From assembly GCA_964546955.1 (NCBI GenBank), contig CAZJLP010000014.1:22044-86043 (forward strand): 64,000 nucleotides of DNA, in the 5' to 3' direction. Each line of letters starts with the position of its first letter. The first letter of the stretch is position 1. Positions 9,305 through 18,850 of the stretch are shown one piece after another. A program made the position numbers and the translations under genes. The notes beneath the pieces were generated by a model. It was given only the letters and a program-made list of their open reading frames with translations. It had not been told where the DNA came from and made no database searches. This stretch comes from CAZJLP01 sp964546955. Lineage in GTDB: Bacteria > Verrucomicrobiota > Verrucomicrobiia > Opitutales > Opitutaceae.

Positions 9305-9449
9305 GGGATCCGCTTTTCAGCATCTCCTTATTGCTGATTGTTCACTAGCGAGCGTCCAGCGAGTCGACGACTCCGAAGCGAGCGTGACCCGTTCCGCTCG
9401 CGCTGGAACGAACGGGTCGATTGAAGCATACGGCCGCTAACGCACCCGA

Positions 9450-9703
9450 TCAAAAGATAAAGATCTCGGTGTAAAGATTGGCCGAATATCCGCTCGACGA
9501 GGCGGAGCCGTAGATGTCGAGGATACCATTGCCGAGGTCGATGACCTGTCCGTTCACGTTTTGCCCATACCAATGACCGTTGACCTGGTGAACATCATAA
9601 ATCCAGACTGCCGAGTATGACTGAGCCCAGTCGTTGGCCGAATCCGCGTGCCCCTCGCTACCGGCGGCGAAGCCATTTCCCGCCCCCCCTGAACAGGATT
9701 AAT
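9450..9703 (-). pseudogene. Start-less C-terminal fragment of an unknown protein
   Basis: On the minus strand an 84-codon open frame ends at a TGA (9450-9452). It has protein-like composition (motifs VWIYDVHQVNGHWYGQ and GNGILDIYGS), but the frame is closed by a TGA at 9704-9706 with no ATG, GTG or TTG in a sensible place. The aromatic and Gly/Asn-rich text resembles the C-terminal beta-rich end of a secreted protein. The rest of the gene is not visible upstream. I read it as a truncated remnant. No family is recognised. Confidence 0.4.
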
Positions 9704-9851
9704 CACGCAGGACATACCCCGTACATGTAATATCCAGTCCCCGGCTAATCGACTAATGTCAGGCGACACGAGGATGAACGCCACAATGGTGTCGCCTCCA
9801 ACCCAAACCCCCTACGCAGGCAGGTCAGGCCTGCGTTTCTCAGCATCGATC

Positions 9852-10571
9852 ATGAAATACCTCCTTACGTCCGCGCTCCTGTCCGTCTTCATTGCTGCTG
9901 CGGCCCAAGCCAGCGTCATTTGGACCTGCGGAAGCACGACCTCGACGTTCAAAAGCGTTGAGTTTCAAGACAACGACAACAACTACCACTCCACCAACGG
10001 CTCGACGGTCACACGCGTAACCGACGCGACGTTTGGCGGCGTCTGGAAATTCCACAAAGACGATCTCGACCGCCGCTCGGAAGCCAAAGGCGCGGCCGGC
10101 GTGATCATCAACGGCGGCAGCACCTACTATATCGGCTGGCGCTTCAAGCTTTCGAGCCTAACCAACAACAACTCCATCTTTCAGTGGAAATCCTACGGTT
10201 CGCCAATGGTGCAGAACTATCCTATCGTGATCAAAATGATCAACGGGCAGCTCAACCTGGAGCACTACTCCCAAGGTCAGGTGCGGCGCACCCTGTGGGC
10301 GGCGAACGTTTCCGCCAATCGCTGGTACAGCCTCGTGCTCAAGGTCACGGTGTCCGACTCCGCCACCGGCGGGAACATCCAATTTTGGTTCGGCGACGAC
10401 ACAACGCCCGAGACTCTGAAGACCGGCGGCACGAGCTTCACCTGCAAGACCTTCGATGGAAGCTCGATCGAGCCGAAGTGGGGCTACTACGGCGAAACCA
10501 ACACGAACGAAGACGTTTACATCGGCCAGCTGAAGATCGGCACGACGTACAACGACGTCCGTCCGTGGTAG
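9852..10571 (+). CDS. Secreted polysaccharide-lyase-like protein (heparin lyase I / PL20-type jelly roll)
   Basis: 239 residues from the ATG directly before a clear signal peptide (MKYLLTSALLSVFIAAAAQAS). An in-frame ATG at 9756 would put 32 unlikely residues in front. The mature domain has the beta-jelly-roll features of the Polysacc_lyase clan: an RRSE motif at about 74-77, YIGWRFKLSS, IFQWKSYGS and a C-terminal YIGQLKIGT. In these enzymes the Arg/Glu region binds the uronic acid substrate. Substrate specificity cannot be assigned. It converges on the PEP-CTERM gene across a hairpin. Confidence 0.7.
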   Translation: MKYLLTSALLSVFIAAAAQASVIWTCGSTTSTFKSVEFQDNDNNYHSTNGSTVTRVTDATFGGVWKFHKDDLDRRSEAKGAAGVIINGGSTYYIGWRFKLSSLTNNNSIFQWKSYGSPMVQNYPIVIKMINGQLNLEHYSQGQVRRTLWAANVSANRWYSLVLKVTVSDSATGGNIQFWFGDDTTPETLKTGGTSFTCKTFDGSSIEPKWGYYGETNTNEDVYIGQLKIGTTYNDVRPW

Positions 10572-10614
10572 GCTGGCGCGGGCATTGCTCCCGCACCCTC
10601 GCATTGCCGCCCTG

Positions 10615-10639
10615 AGCCCGTCGCCCAGTGCGACGGGCT
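10615..10639. terminator. Hairpin terminator between convergent genes
   Basis: A perfect 10-bp stem (AGCCCGTCGC / GCGACGGGCT) with a 5-nt loop, followed on the plus strand by TACTTTGT. It sits between the lyase-like gene and the PEP-CTERM gene and could serve both. Confidence 0.7.
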
Positions 10640-10673
10640 TACTTTGTCACGGCAACTTCAGGACCGCCGGGAA

Positions 10674-11291
10674 TTAAGCCCGACGGGAGCGGCGGAACAG
10701 AGCCAGCACGGCCACAGCAAGCCCGGCGACGAGACCGTAGGTAGAAGGCTCGGGCACTGCTGCGACCGGGGAGGTGAGTGCCACGTTGTCGAAGGTGAAA
10801 CCAAACGCAGGATTGTCGGCCTCCTGCACCACAAAGCCCCAGGCCGTGATCCGGGCCGCGTCGAGCCCGGCAAGGGAGAGAGGCATCGCCCTCTCCATCG
10901 CCGAAGGACCGGTACCAAAGCTGGCGAGGGAGAATGGGGTAAGTGCGGAGGAGAGATTTTCGTCCTCCACATAAAACCACAGCGAAGGCGTGGCATTCGC
11001 TGCCGCCGCAAAACCCCGGAGGACCACGGAAGCATAACCAGTCCAATCGGCGGGCGCTGACAGGAACTCGATGAAGCCATTGCCAATAGCGCCCCCGGGA
11101 GCGCCAGCGCCGAAGTCGCCAACGGTAAAGGTCGCGGCACCCGATTGTGCGGCGAGCGCTGACCAACTCGTCGAGTCCGCAGGAAAGGGCTGCGAATAAA
11201 CGGCGGGCGTGAAGGAGGAGAAGTCGCTGAGCAGGAGTTGGCCGTGCGCGACCGAAGTCGCGACCAGCAGGAGGATGAAGAGGCGTTTCAT
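10674..11291 (-). CDS. PEP-CTERM secreted protein, partner of the giant upstream protein
   Basis: 205 residues with a signal peptide (MKRLFILLLVATSVAHGQ), a beta-rich body and a C-terminal sorting tail. The tail has VPEPSTYGL, a hydrophobic helix and RRSRRA, the PEP-CTERM arrangement handled by exosortases; no exosortase gene is in the window. The ATG lies only 3 bp after the stop of the 2148-residue gene, so translation is probably coupled. A protein of nearly the same size and layout follows the PL6 gene at 39188-39808, also directly coupled. Its role is unknown; it could be a surface or extracellular-matrix partner. Confidence 0.88.
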   Translation of the reverse strand: MKRLFILLLVATSVAHGQLLLSDFSSFTPAVYSQPFPADSTSWSALAAQSGAATFTVGDFGAGAPGGAIGNGFIEFLSAPADWTGYASVVLRGFAAAANATPSLWFYVEDENLSSALTPFSLASFGTGPSAMERAMPLSLAGLDAARITAWGFVVQEADNPAFGFTFDNVALTSPVAAVPEPSTYGLVAGLAVAVLALFRRSRRA

Positions 11292-11294
11292 GGG

Positions 11295-14200
11295 TTAATA
11301 GGTTTTGTTTTGGATTAAGTTGTCAGCGCCCGTTCCGGCGGGCCGCACGATCAGGATGGGGCGGCCAGGCTTGAGCAGCACGGTGGAGCCGGCGTCGGCG
11401 GGGGCCCCCTGCCTCTTCCAGGTGGCGCCGTCGTGGTAATAATTCAGCCAGGCAGCTCCGCTCCACAACCGCACGTGATCGCCGGCCGTGGGGTTCCCCA
11501 AATTACTTGTCCAGCCCGGCAGGAGGGCCTGGAGCGGAAAGCTGGTGAAGGTCTCCGCCACCGGCAGAAGCGACACGAACGACGAGCCGCCTCGCGCCAC
11601 CCGCACATTCGCGGGGGTGGCGGAAACTTGGCCGAGCATCACAAGCGAGGTGGTGGCACCGCGGCGGAAGAGCATCCAGCCTTGGTGAGGCAAGACCGCG
11701 GTCGCATCCGCATTCGCCCCGCCCTGATTCTGCCAGAATGAGCCGTTGTGGAAATAAGTCTCCCACGCGCTGCCGTTCCACATGCGCAGCCGGTCCGCGG
11801 TCGCCTCGGTGCCGGACTGCAATGTGCCCGCCGGGAAAAGCGAGGCCAGGGTGTCGGCCGGCAGCAATTCGTAGGTGTCCGCTCCGGGCACCACGCCGAT
11901 CGCGTTCAGATCGACGCCCTCCGCCACGAGACTGAGCTGCGTGGCCGTGTTCTGCGCTCCCAGAGCCGTCGACACAAGGAAGGTGCGACCCGCCGCGTTC
12001 CCCCTTGTGATCCGGAGGAGATAGGGGGTGGTTGCCTGCGAGAGCTGGCCGGGCATCCAGCTCGCGGAGCTGTTCTCAAGCGTGCGTGCGCCGAGGCCGC
12101 TTATAAACCCGGCAGCTTGGCCGCTAACCGCACCGAGGACCTCATTCAGCGGTAAGCTGAGCGCGGTTTCCTGATTTTTTGGAAACACATAGGTCATGCG
12201 TCCGAAGGGCGTGGTGGCGTGTGTCACACCATCTGCCGTCACAGAGAGACGAAGATAGCGATTTGGCGACGATGTGTTGGCGTCAACGACAGTGACGTTT
12301 TCACCGACGCTCCCGGGGCTCGCCGCCAGGATGGTCCAGATTTTAAGATCATCGCTCGCTTCGACCACGTAGCTGACGTCGCCGCGGGCATGCAGGAAGG
12401 TCAGCGTCAACCGGCCGGCATCGATTCCCAGCGTCGGGAGCCCGGCGCGGTTAGGAGACCTCGCATCCGTGCCGAGTGCGTATTCGAGCAGCGCGGACAG
12501 GAGGTCGCCGTCGAGGTCCGTCCCGGCGGCCGCCGCAGTGAAACCGACCGTGAGGTTTACGGACGCGGATGTGGTCGACGCCGTGTCGTTATCAAAGGCC
12601 CTCGCCACGACCGAATGCGCGCCCGGCGCCGCATTTGCCCAGGCGAAGCTGTAGGGAGACGTGTTGTCCGTTCCCACGAGGACGCCATCCGCGTAGAATT
12701 CGACCCGGTCGATGTTGCCGTCGTTGTCGGAAGCATCAGCCGAGAGCGTGACGGCGGCCGGCAGGAGGAAACGGGTGCCGTCAGTCGGCGCGGTCAGCGC
12801 GATGGTCGGCGGGACATTGCTTCGGTTGGCCACGGTGACGTTGGCGATAGCCGAAAGGCTCGCGCGGTTCTCGTTGTCGATCGCCACCGCGGAGAACGTA
12901 TAGGTGCCGGCGCCTTGCGGCGGAGCGGTCAGTTCGTACGGCGCAGTGGCATCCGAGCCGAGTTTGGTCGTGCCGAGGAAAAAGTCGACCCGGGCCACGG
13001 TGCCATCCGGATCGGTCGCGGTGGCCTTGAGCGTGACCGCGGCAGGCGCCGTGTAGGTCGCGCCTCCAACCGGGGCGGCCAGCGTCACGACCGGTGAAAA
13101 CGCGTTGGCCGTGGAAAATCTCGCCGACGGACTGGACCCTTGGTTGATACCGTCGAAAGCCATCGCGCGCCATTCATAATGCGAGGCTTTTTCGAGCCCG
13201 GTCCAGGTCAGCTGGGCGACGGTTTCACCCGGGGCGAGCGAGACCGTGCCGAGCGGGATCCAATCGGATACAGGCGATTGCATGTCGTAAGGCAGAACGA
13301 AGGTCCCCTGCAGCGTGGGAATACCGTCCGTGGCATTGGGCGCGCGCCCGAGGGAAGGCGAATACGCCTCCGACGTGATCGTGTTGCTCGCCGGCGAGAA
13401 TGTATAATAACGCAGAAACCCGTTTCCGCCATTCGCCGCGCCTTGGTAGTCCTGAAGGATCGAATACACGGTGCGTCCCTGATAGACGTCCGTGCGGCGT
13501 CCTTCCGCGTGGATGTGTCCGCAGAGGAGCATGAACAGATTCGGGTTGTTCTTCAGTCCATCGTAAATCTGCTGGCCCTGACCGCCGAAATTGGCCGGGT
13601 TGCCGCCACCGACGATCCAGTGACTCGTCACGAGGGCACGACGGTGCGGGTGTGCCTTGAGCAATGCGTCCGCCCAGGCGATGACGGCGGGATCAGCCGC
13701 GGTGCGATATTCCAGATGGATGATGATGAAATCCAGGCCGCTCGCGCTGAAGAGCTGATAATTGTTGTCGTTGTTCGCGCCGTAGTTGCCGCCCCAATAA
13801 GGACGGCCGAGATACCGGTTCACGCCGAAGTACTGATTGTAGTAGAAGGTCGCGGACTCGGGATTTCCGATAGACGCCTGGTCGTGATTGCCGGGCGCCG
13901 CACCGAACGGGATGCCATAAGCGCGCAGGGTCGTGGCGTGGTTTTCCAGGACGGTCATTGCCTGGTTCGCATTGACCCATTGCTGAGGGATCGAATCCCC
14001 GTTCTCTACGATGTCGCCCATGTGGGTGACGAAAGCAATATTGCGAACGTCGCGCTGACTGACGATCCAGTTGGTCTGAGCGAGGAAGTGCGCGAGGCGG
14101 GTGCCACCCGTATTCTGCGAGTAGTATTGAGTGTCAGGGATCGTGACCAATGTGAAGTCCGGGCCAGGGGTGGCCGGCGTCGTCTTTCGTCCATAGAACG

Positions 14201-17200
14201 TGACGGTCGTGCCATCGCCTTCCGGGTCGGCCACGTTGGCCGTCAGCAGGACGGAGCTGCCGATACCAGTGGCATTATTGACGGGGCTGGTCGGAGTCGC
14301 GACCGGCGGCTGGTTGGGATTCGGTGTCACGCTGAGCGTCGCGACCTGGCTGGTTTCGGTCGCACCGAGATTGTCGATCGCTCGCGCGACCACTTGGTAC
14401 GAGCCGACGGCGGGCGGCGTCCACGCATAGGCGTAAGGCGCGGTGTTATCCTCCCCTACCTTAACGCCCTCGACGAAGAATTCGACCCGAGCAATGCTGC
14501 CGTCGGCGTCTGCGGCTGTCGCCGCAAACGTGAACGCTGCCGGGTACACCGAGGACGCGCCGGCGGCGGGAGCATCCAGCACGATCGAAGGGGATACGTT
14601 GATCGTCGAAAAGGGAGCGCCTTCGACCCAGGTTGGATTTCCCACGACGGCGCCGACAGGAGCGCCGGTGACCGTCGTGGAATTTTCGACCGAGGTCCCC
14701 GCGGCTTCGTTGAGGCCATAGCGCGCGATAAGGCCATCGGCCGCGGAGATTTCAAAATCCTTTGCGGCAGCGATCTGAGCAGGTGTGCGCACGATATTCC
14801 AGAGGCGGACTTCATCGATGCGGCCGGCAAACGCGCCCTCGCGCACACCGCTGGAGTTCATCGCGGTCGCAATCCCGAAGTGTTGAATCGTGTCGAAACG
14901 CGGACGCGCGCCCACCGCCGCGGTGGCGGATCCCACCTGGACACCGTCGAGGAAGAGTTTCCACGTGGCCGTCGCGCCGTCGTAGGTGGCGGCAGCGTGA
15001 TGCCACGTGCCGTTCTGGATCGGTGCGTTCGTGCCGATGACGGGGTAGTTCTGCCCGGCGCTCAGACCGGGCGCGGGGTACGTTTCAAAATCGGCCACGA
15101 GCCGGCCCGCCGCGTCGATGCCGAAGAAGTAGCCACAGTCCACATTGCTGCCGTCGCTTTCGCCGCGGCCCTTGCCAAAGAGGGGCACGCCGCTGACTCC
15201 GCCCGAGCCGGAGCCGGAAACAATGCCGGCTCCTTCCTTCCGGAACCAGCACTCAATGGTGAACGCATTGGACGGAGGACCGCCGAGATTCAATTCCGGC
15301 GCCACGCCCATCGTCACAAAATCGTCCACGCCGTCAAACCGCAGAGCGGTATTCGACGGAGGACTCGTCGGATCGAAATTGACGATCACCGTGACTGCGG
15401 AACTGACCGCAGATGCCGCGAGATCGTCCACCGCCCGCACGGTGTAGCGGTAGGTGCCGGAACCGAGATTCGTCTGCGTCAGCTCATAGGGAGCCGTATC
15501 GTCCGTAGCGATCACCACGCCGTCTCGCAGAAACTCGACTTGCGCGACCGAGCCGTTGGCATCGGCGGCGGATGCCTCAACGATGAAGGCGGCAGGCGCC
15601 AGGTACGTGGTTCCGCTGGAGGGCGAGGTGATCGCAACAAACGGCGCCGGATTGGCGTTGAACGGAGCACCCGTCGACCAGACCGGGCCGTTGGTCAAGG
15701 TTCCCGTGATCGTGGAGGCTGCCGTGCTGGTAAGCGTCGGGCCGCTGCCTTCGCTCATGCTCCAGCGGGCCACCAGACCCGGCGCGCTCGCCAGTTGCTG
15801 ATTGATCGTCGCCTGGATCTCGAACTGCGTGCGGGCGCGATTCCAGATGCGCACTTCGTCCATCAAGCCGAAAAAGGCACCCTCGGGAACGCCGGTGGAA
15901 TTGAGCGCGGCCCCCAGGGCAGAGTGTTGGATGCTATCGCTGCGCGGGACCTGACCGCCGGTCGTGCCGGTCGCCTCGAGACCGCCGTTAAGGTACAACC
16001 GCCACTCGAAAGTCGCGGCATCGAAAGTAACGGCGGCATGCTGCCAGGTGCCGGTCGAGACCGGGTTGGTGCCGACAATGGGATGATTGAGGCCCGTTGC
16101 CAGGTCTTCAAAGTCGGCCGCGAGTCTTCCGGTCGTTCCTTGAATGCCGAAAAGATAATTGCAATCCACCGTGGAACCATCGCTTTCGCCGCGGCCCTTG
16201 GAGATCAGTGGAACGACTGCCACACCACCGGAACCGGATGACGCCGTTACACCGGGGCCGTCCCGCCGGAACCAGAGCTCAAGCGTGAAGCTGCCCAGCC
16301 CCAAGACCGGATTGTTGCCGAACGTCACGTAGTCGTTGGTACCATCGAAAAAAAGACCGCCAGCGCCTCCCGGAGGCTGCACCGTTACCGCGCGGGTCGC
16401 TGACATCGCCGCGGCTCCGCCCGTATCGATGGCGCGGGCGCGCAGCACATGCGTACCGAGAGAAAGCGACGAGACTGAGAAGGCATAAGGCGCGGCGAGA
16501 TCCTCGCCGAGCTTCGTGGAACCGTCGTAGAACTCCACCTTGGCAATGCCCTGCGCATCAGAGGCCGTGGCTTCGATTGTGAAAGGCACGCCCTGGCTAA
16601 TCGTGGCGCCATCGGCCGGAGTCGTGAGCGCGACGATCGGTGGAGGATTGATCGCACCCGTGGTGAGAAAGGCGAAGCTGAAGACGTCCTCCGCCGGATC
16701 GATTCCATCCTCGAGTGACGGCGTCGTCGTCGCATTGGTCAGGTCCCGGCTTTCGATGACCCACCGCCCATTGGACGAGTCCCATTCGGCCGAAATGATA
16801 TTGTCGAGCATGTTGCCCGCACCGCCCGCCGCCGCGCCGCCCCATTCCGGACTCACGATGAGGACACCGGTCGAGTTGCTATGCCCAGGAATCGAGAGGT
16901 ACCACTGCCCCACTCCGCCCTTGGTCACGATGAAAGCACCCGCCGCGATATCCGTGCTGGCGTTCTGATTGACCCGCCCAATGGCAGCCAGCTGGTTGCT
17001 TCCCACACCCGACGCAGGCAGATAGACGAAAGCGACCGGATCGGCTTCGTAGTTCGCGCCGGTGGCTTCGTTGTCTTTGCAGAAAATCGAGAATGAACCG
17101 TCGGCATTGGGACGGCTGAGAGCGTAATTGTCTTCATTCTTGGCACCGTTGACGAGCAGTACGCCTTCGTCGGAGGACGCCCCAAAGGACGTGAGATCGA

Positions 17201-17741
17201 GAGTGTATTGGCCCGCGGTAGCCGTGTTCTGGAAAGGCTGGCCCGTGCCCAAGGTGATGCCGGGAGACGCCACGATCGACGTCAGCACCGTGTTGTTCGC
17301 CGCATTGGTCGCCACACCGCCGAAGTACTGTGAGTAAGGAAAATAGCCGAAAGCCACGTTCATGTTCACCTCATCGCCCTGAGCCGCCCGAAAAAGCGAA
17401 AGAAAGTAGCCGGAGGCGTCGGACGACGTGGCGGTGGTCGCGTAGAAAGGGGCGATCGGATTGCCGGTCGCGGAATCGTCCCGGCCATTCTGGCGGACGC
17501 TGCTGATCAGGACCCCCGATGCCGTGTCGCTAGGATTCCCGAAACTCAGGTTGTAGTCAGCGCGGTTGCGCACCGCGGGAATCGTAAAGCCGGGGGTGCC
17601 GCCGGGGGCGATCGCGACGACGATGTCGCCGGGATTGTTGTTAAAATTTAGCTGTGTGACATCGAGATTGCCGAACTGCAGAGTTTGCGCTCCGAGCGCA
17701 AAAGGCAGCGTGCTGGCGAGAGCGGCGAGGAAACGTTTCAT
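11295..17741 (-). CDS. Giant secreted protein: Ig-like, two LamG and a metallophosphoesterase domain, with shared C-terminal module
   Basis: 2148 residues with a signal peptide (1-18). An N-terminal beta domain (about 20-365) is followed by Ig-like repeats (about 370-455, 700-795, 1050-1140, 1530-1720; core KVEFYxDGxxxG). Two LamG/concanavalin domains (about 460-700 and 795-1045) share the GSGSGGV and KGRGESDGS motifs. A calcineurin-like phosphoesterase (about 1190-1495) keeps the metal motifs IPDTQYY, HMGDIVENGD, GNHD (about 1284) and CGHIHAEGR. The last ~400 residues (LDGDLLSALLEYALG onward, with PADTLASLFPAGTLQSGT) are homologous to the end of the PL6 protein at 35244-39191. It is probably an extracellular phosphatase or adhesin-like enzyme. 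It sits mid-operon: TPR gene 29 bp before, PEP-CTERM gene 3 bp after. Confidence 0.88.
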   Translation of the reverse strand: MKRFLAALASTLPFALGAQTLQFGNLDVTQLNFNNNPGDIVVAIAPGGTPGFTIPAVRNRADYNLSFGNPSDTASGVLISSVRQNGRDDSATGNPIAPFYATTATSSDASGYFLSLFRAAQGDEVNMNVAFGYFPYSQYFGGVATNAANNTVLTSIVASPGITLGTGQPFQNTATAGQYTLDLTSFGASSDEGVLLVNGAKNEDNYALSRPNADGSFSIFCKDNEATGANYEADPVAFVYLPASGVGSNQLAAIGRVNQNASTDIAAGAFIVTKGGVGQWYLSIPGHSNSTGVLIVSPEWGGAAAGGAGNMLDNIISAEWDSSNGRWVIESRDLTNATTTPSLEDGIDPAEDVFSFAFLTTGAINPPPIVALTTPADGATISQGVPFTIEATASDAQGIAKVEFYDGSTKLGEDLAAPYAFSVSSLSLGTHVLRARAIDTGGAAAMSATRAVTVQPPGGAGGLFFDGTNDYVTFGNNPVLGLGSFTLELWFRRDGPGVTASSGSGGVAVVPLISKGRGESDGSTVDCNYLFGIQGTTGRLAADFEDLATGLNHPIVGTNPVSTGTWQHAAVTFDAATFEWRLYLNGGLEATGTTGGQVPRSDSIQHSALGAALNSTGVPEGAFFGLMDEVRIWNRARTQFEIQATINQQLASAPGLVARWSMSEGSGPTLTSTAASTITGTLTNGPVWSTGAPFNANPAPFVAITSPSSGTTYLAPAAFIVEASAADANGSVAQVEFLRDGVVIATDDTAPYELTQTNLGSGTYRYTVRAVDDLAASAVSSAVTVIVNFDPTSPPSNTALRFDGVDDFVTMGVAPELNLGGPPSNAFTIECWFRKEGAGIVSGSGSGGVSGVPLFGKGRGESDGSNVDCGYFFGIDAAGRLVADFETYPAPGLSAGQNYPVIGTNAPIQNGTWHHAAATYDGATATWKLFLDGVQVGSATAAVGARPRFDTIQHFGIATAMNSSGVREGAFAGRIDEVRLWNIVRTPAQIAAAKDFEISAADGLIARYGLNEAAGTSVENSTTVTGAPVGAVVGNPTWVEGAPFSTINVSPSIVLDAPAAGASSVYPAAFTFAATAADADGSIARVEFFVEGVKVGEDNTAPYAYAWTPPAVGSYQVVARAIDNLGATETSQVATLSVTPNPNQPPVATPTSPVNNATGIGSSVLLTANVADPEGDGTTVTFYGRKTTPATPGPDFTLVTIPDTQYYSQNTGGTRLAHFLAQTNWIVSQRDVRNIAFVTHMGDIVENGDSIPQQWVNANQAMTVLENHATTLRAYGIPFGAAPGNHDQASIGNPESATFYYNQYFGVNRYLGRPYWGGNYGANNDNNYQLFSASGLDFIIIHLEYRTAADPAVIAWADALLKAHPHRRALVTSHWIVGGGNPANFGGQGQQIYDGLKNNPNLFMLLCGHIHAEGRRTDVYQGRTVYSILQDYQGAANGGNGFLRYYTFSPASNTITSEAYSPSLGRAPNATDGIPTLQGTFVLPYDMQSPVSDWIPLGTVSLAPGETVAQLTWTGLEKASHYEWRAMAFDGINQGSSPSARFSTANAFSPVVTLAAPVGGATYTAPAAVTLKATATDPDGTVARVDFFLGTTKLGSDATAPYELTAPPQGAGTYTFSAVAIDNENRASLSAIANVTVANRSNVPPTIALTAPTDGTRFLLPAAVTLSADASDNDGNIDRVEFYADGVLVGTDNTSPYSFAWANAAPGAHSVVARAFDNDTASTTSASVNLTVGFTAAAAGTDLDGDLLSALLEYALGTDARSPNRAGLPTLGIDAGRLTLTFLHARGDVSYVVEASDDLKIWTILAASPGSVGENVTVVDANTSSPNRYLRLSVTADGVTHATTPFGRMTYVFPKNQETALSLPLNEVLGAVSGQAAGFISGLGARTLENSSASWMPGQLSQATTPYLLRITRGNAAGRTFLVSTALGAQNTATQLSLVAEGVDLNAIGVVPGADTYELLPADTLASLFPAGTLQSGTEATADRLRMWNGSAWETYFHNGSFWQNQGGANADATAVLPHQGWMLFRRGATTSLVMLGQVSATPANVRVARGGSSFVSLLPVAETFTSFPLQALLPGWTSNLGNPTAGDHVRLWSGAAWLNYYHDGATWKRQGAPADAGSTVLLKPGRPILIVRPAGTGADNLIQNKTY

Positions 17742-17770
17742 GAGAATAGAAGGAGAAAACGAGGAAATAG

Positions 17771-18652
17771 TCAGCTGCGGGTTTGGCGCGGCGCGGCGGC
17801 TTCACGGCGCGCCTGAGCGAGCAGCGGATCAAGCTCTGCTGCGACGTTGCGAAGAGCGGGCAATCCCCGCTCCAGATTGGGCAGGCCGGTCAGATGGCGA
17901 TGAAGGTCCTCCGCCGCGTCGCGAGCTTCGATGATCCGTCCCGCCTGCAACAGCAACTGCGCCCGCTTGAGCAGCCAAGGTTCCGGACGCGGGTCCTTCT
18001 GGGCGAGGAGCTCGAGTCGGCCCACAGCAGCGTCGATTCGACCGAGTCCAGCCTCAAGGGCCAGTGCGCGAGTCAGCAATGAGGGGATTGGCCCCAGCCG
18101 CGCGATGGCGCGATCCAAGGCCTCCACGGCTTCGGTGGAAAAGCCCCCGGCCGAAAGGGCGTCCGTGGCTTCCTGCGTGAGATCGAGGTTGTTAAACGTC
18201 TCCGAGTGACGCAGGACAGCCCGATAGTCCGCCCACGCCGCTTCGGTTCGGCCCAGCACAGTGTGGACTCGCGCACGAGTCGTCAGCGCCTGCAAGTGCG
18301 CGGGCTCTTTCTCCAGGAACGCATCCAGCAGGACTTTGGCCTCGGCTTGCCGGTCCAGGCCATGCAAGGCTTGCGCCTTGAGCGGCGCGCTGTCGCGGCG
18401 GTGCGGGGCGAGCCGCTCGAACACGGCAACCTCGGCGAGCGCATGGTCCCATTCCCGGTGCTCGCCATAGAGCGTCGCGAGTGCGAACCGCGCCTCCGGA
18501 TTTTTCGGTGCAAGGGCCACTGATTTCTCCGCCGCCGCAATCTTTTCGTGCAACGCACCGTGAGCCCACATGTACCCGGTGGAGACAAAGATCGCCAAAA
18601 AGCCCAAGGCGAGTCGGCCCATTCGGGACAGGGAAATGCGGAAGAGATGCAT
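17771..18652 (-). CDS. Exported or anchored TPR protein
   Basis: 293 residues. An N-terminal hydrophobic segment (LALGFLAIFVSTGYMWAHG) looks like a signal peptide or anchor. Several tetratricopeptide repeats follow (for example PEARFALATLYGEHREWDHAL and AHLQALTTRARVHTVLGR), consistent with a protein-interaction scaffold. It is the first gene of a three-gene minus-strand unit with the giant metallophosphoesterase protein and its PEP-CTERM partner. A TPR gene also sits in the DUF4331 operon at 27-34 kb. Its partner is unknown. Confidence 0.8.
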   Translation of the reverse strand: MHLFRISLSRMGRLALGFLAIFVSTGYMWAHGALHEKIAAAEKSVALAPKNPEARFALATLYGEHREWDHALAEVAVFERLAPHRRDSAPLKAQALHGLDRQAEAKVLLDAFLEKEPAHLQALTTRARVHTVLGRTEAAWADYRAVLRHSETFNNLDLTQEATDALSAGGFSTEAVEALDRAIARLGPIPSLLTRALALEAGLGRIDAAVGRLELLAQKDPRPEPWLLKRAQLLLQAGRIIEARDAAEDLHRHLTGLPNLERGLPALRNVAAELDPLLAQARREAAAPRQTRS

Positions 18653-18850
18653 GGCTTTCGATGCGCGCCGACGCGTGGTGGTCGAAATCGCGAGTGCGCG
18701 CCGGACCGTGCGCCACCCGCCGCCGCGCCAGCAAACCCAAAGAAACGTGCACGCAGAATTTCACCGGCGCGTCACCGAGCTGTCACTCAGCCGCGCCGAG
18801 TTTGGTCGCAGACTCCCGTTTACACACCGCAACGGACCGACCAGAGCCGT

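Larger units (their letters stand above)
9110..9851. other. Gene-poor interval of about 740 bp
   Basis: Between the lipoprotein and the lyase-like gene I find no intact gene. It holds a REP-like palindromic element (9163-9304) and a start-less C-terminal ORF relic on the minus strand (9450-9703). Short plus-strand frames here lack homology, signal peptides and ribosome-binding sites. Confidence 0.6.

Noticed and set aside
9126..9440. Plus-strand frame of 104 codons
   Set aside because: It spans the palindromic repeat element and has no homology, signal peptide or ribosome-binding site.
13140..16241. Long open frame of more than 1000 codons on the plus strand
   Set aside because: It lies wholly antisense to the 2148-residue giant protein. 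Its composition is Arg/Gly-rich with no domain or signal peptide. High GC keeps the opposite frame open.
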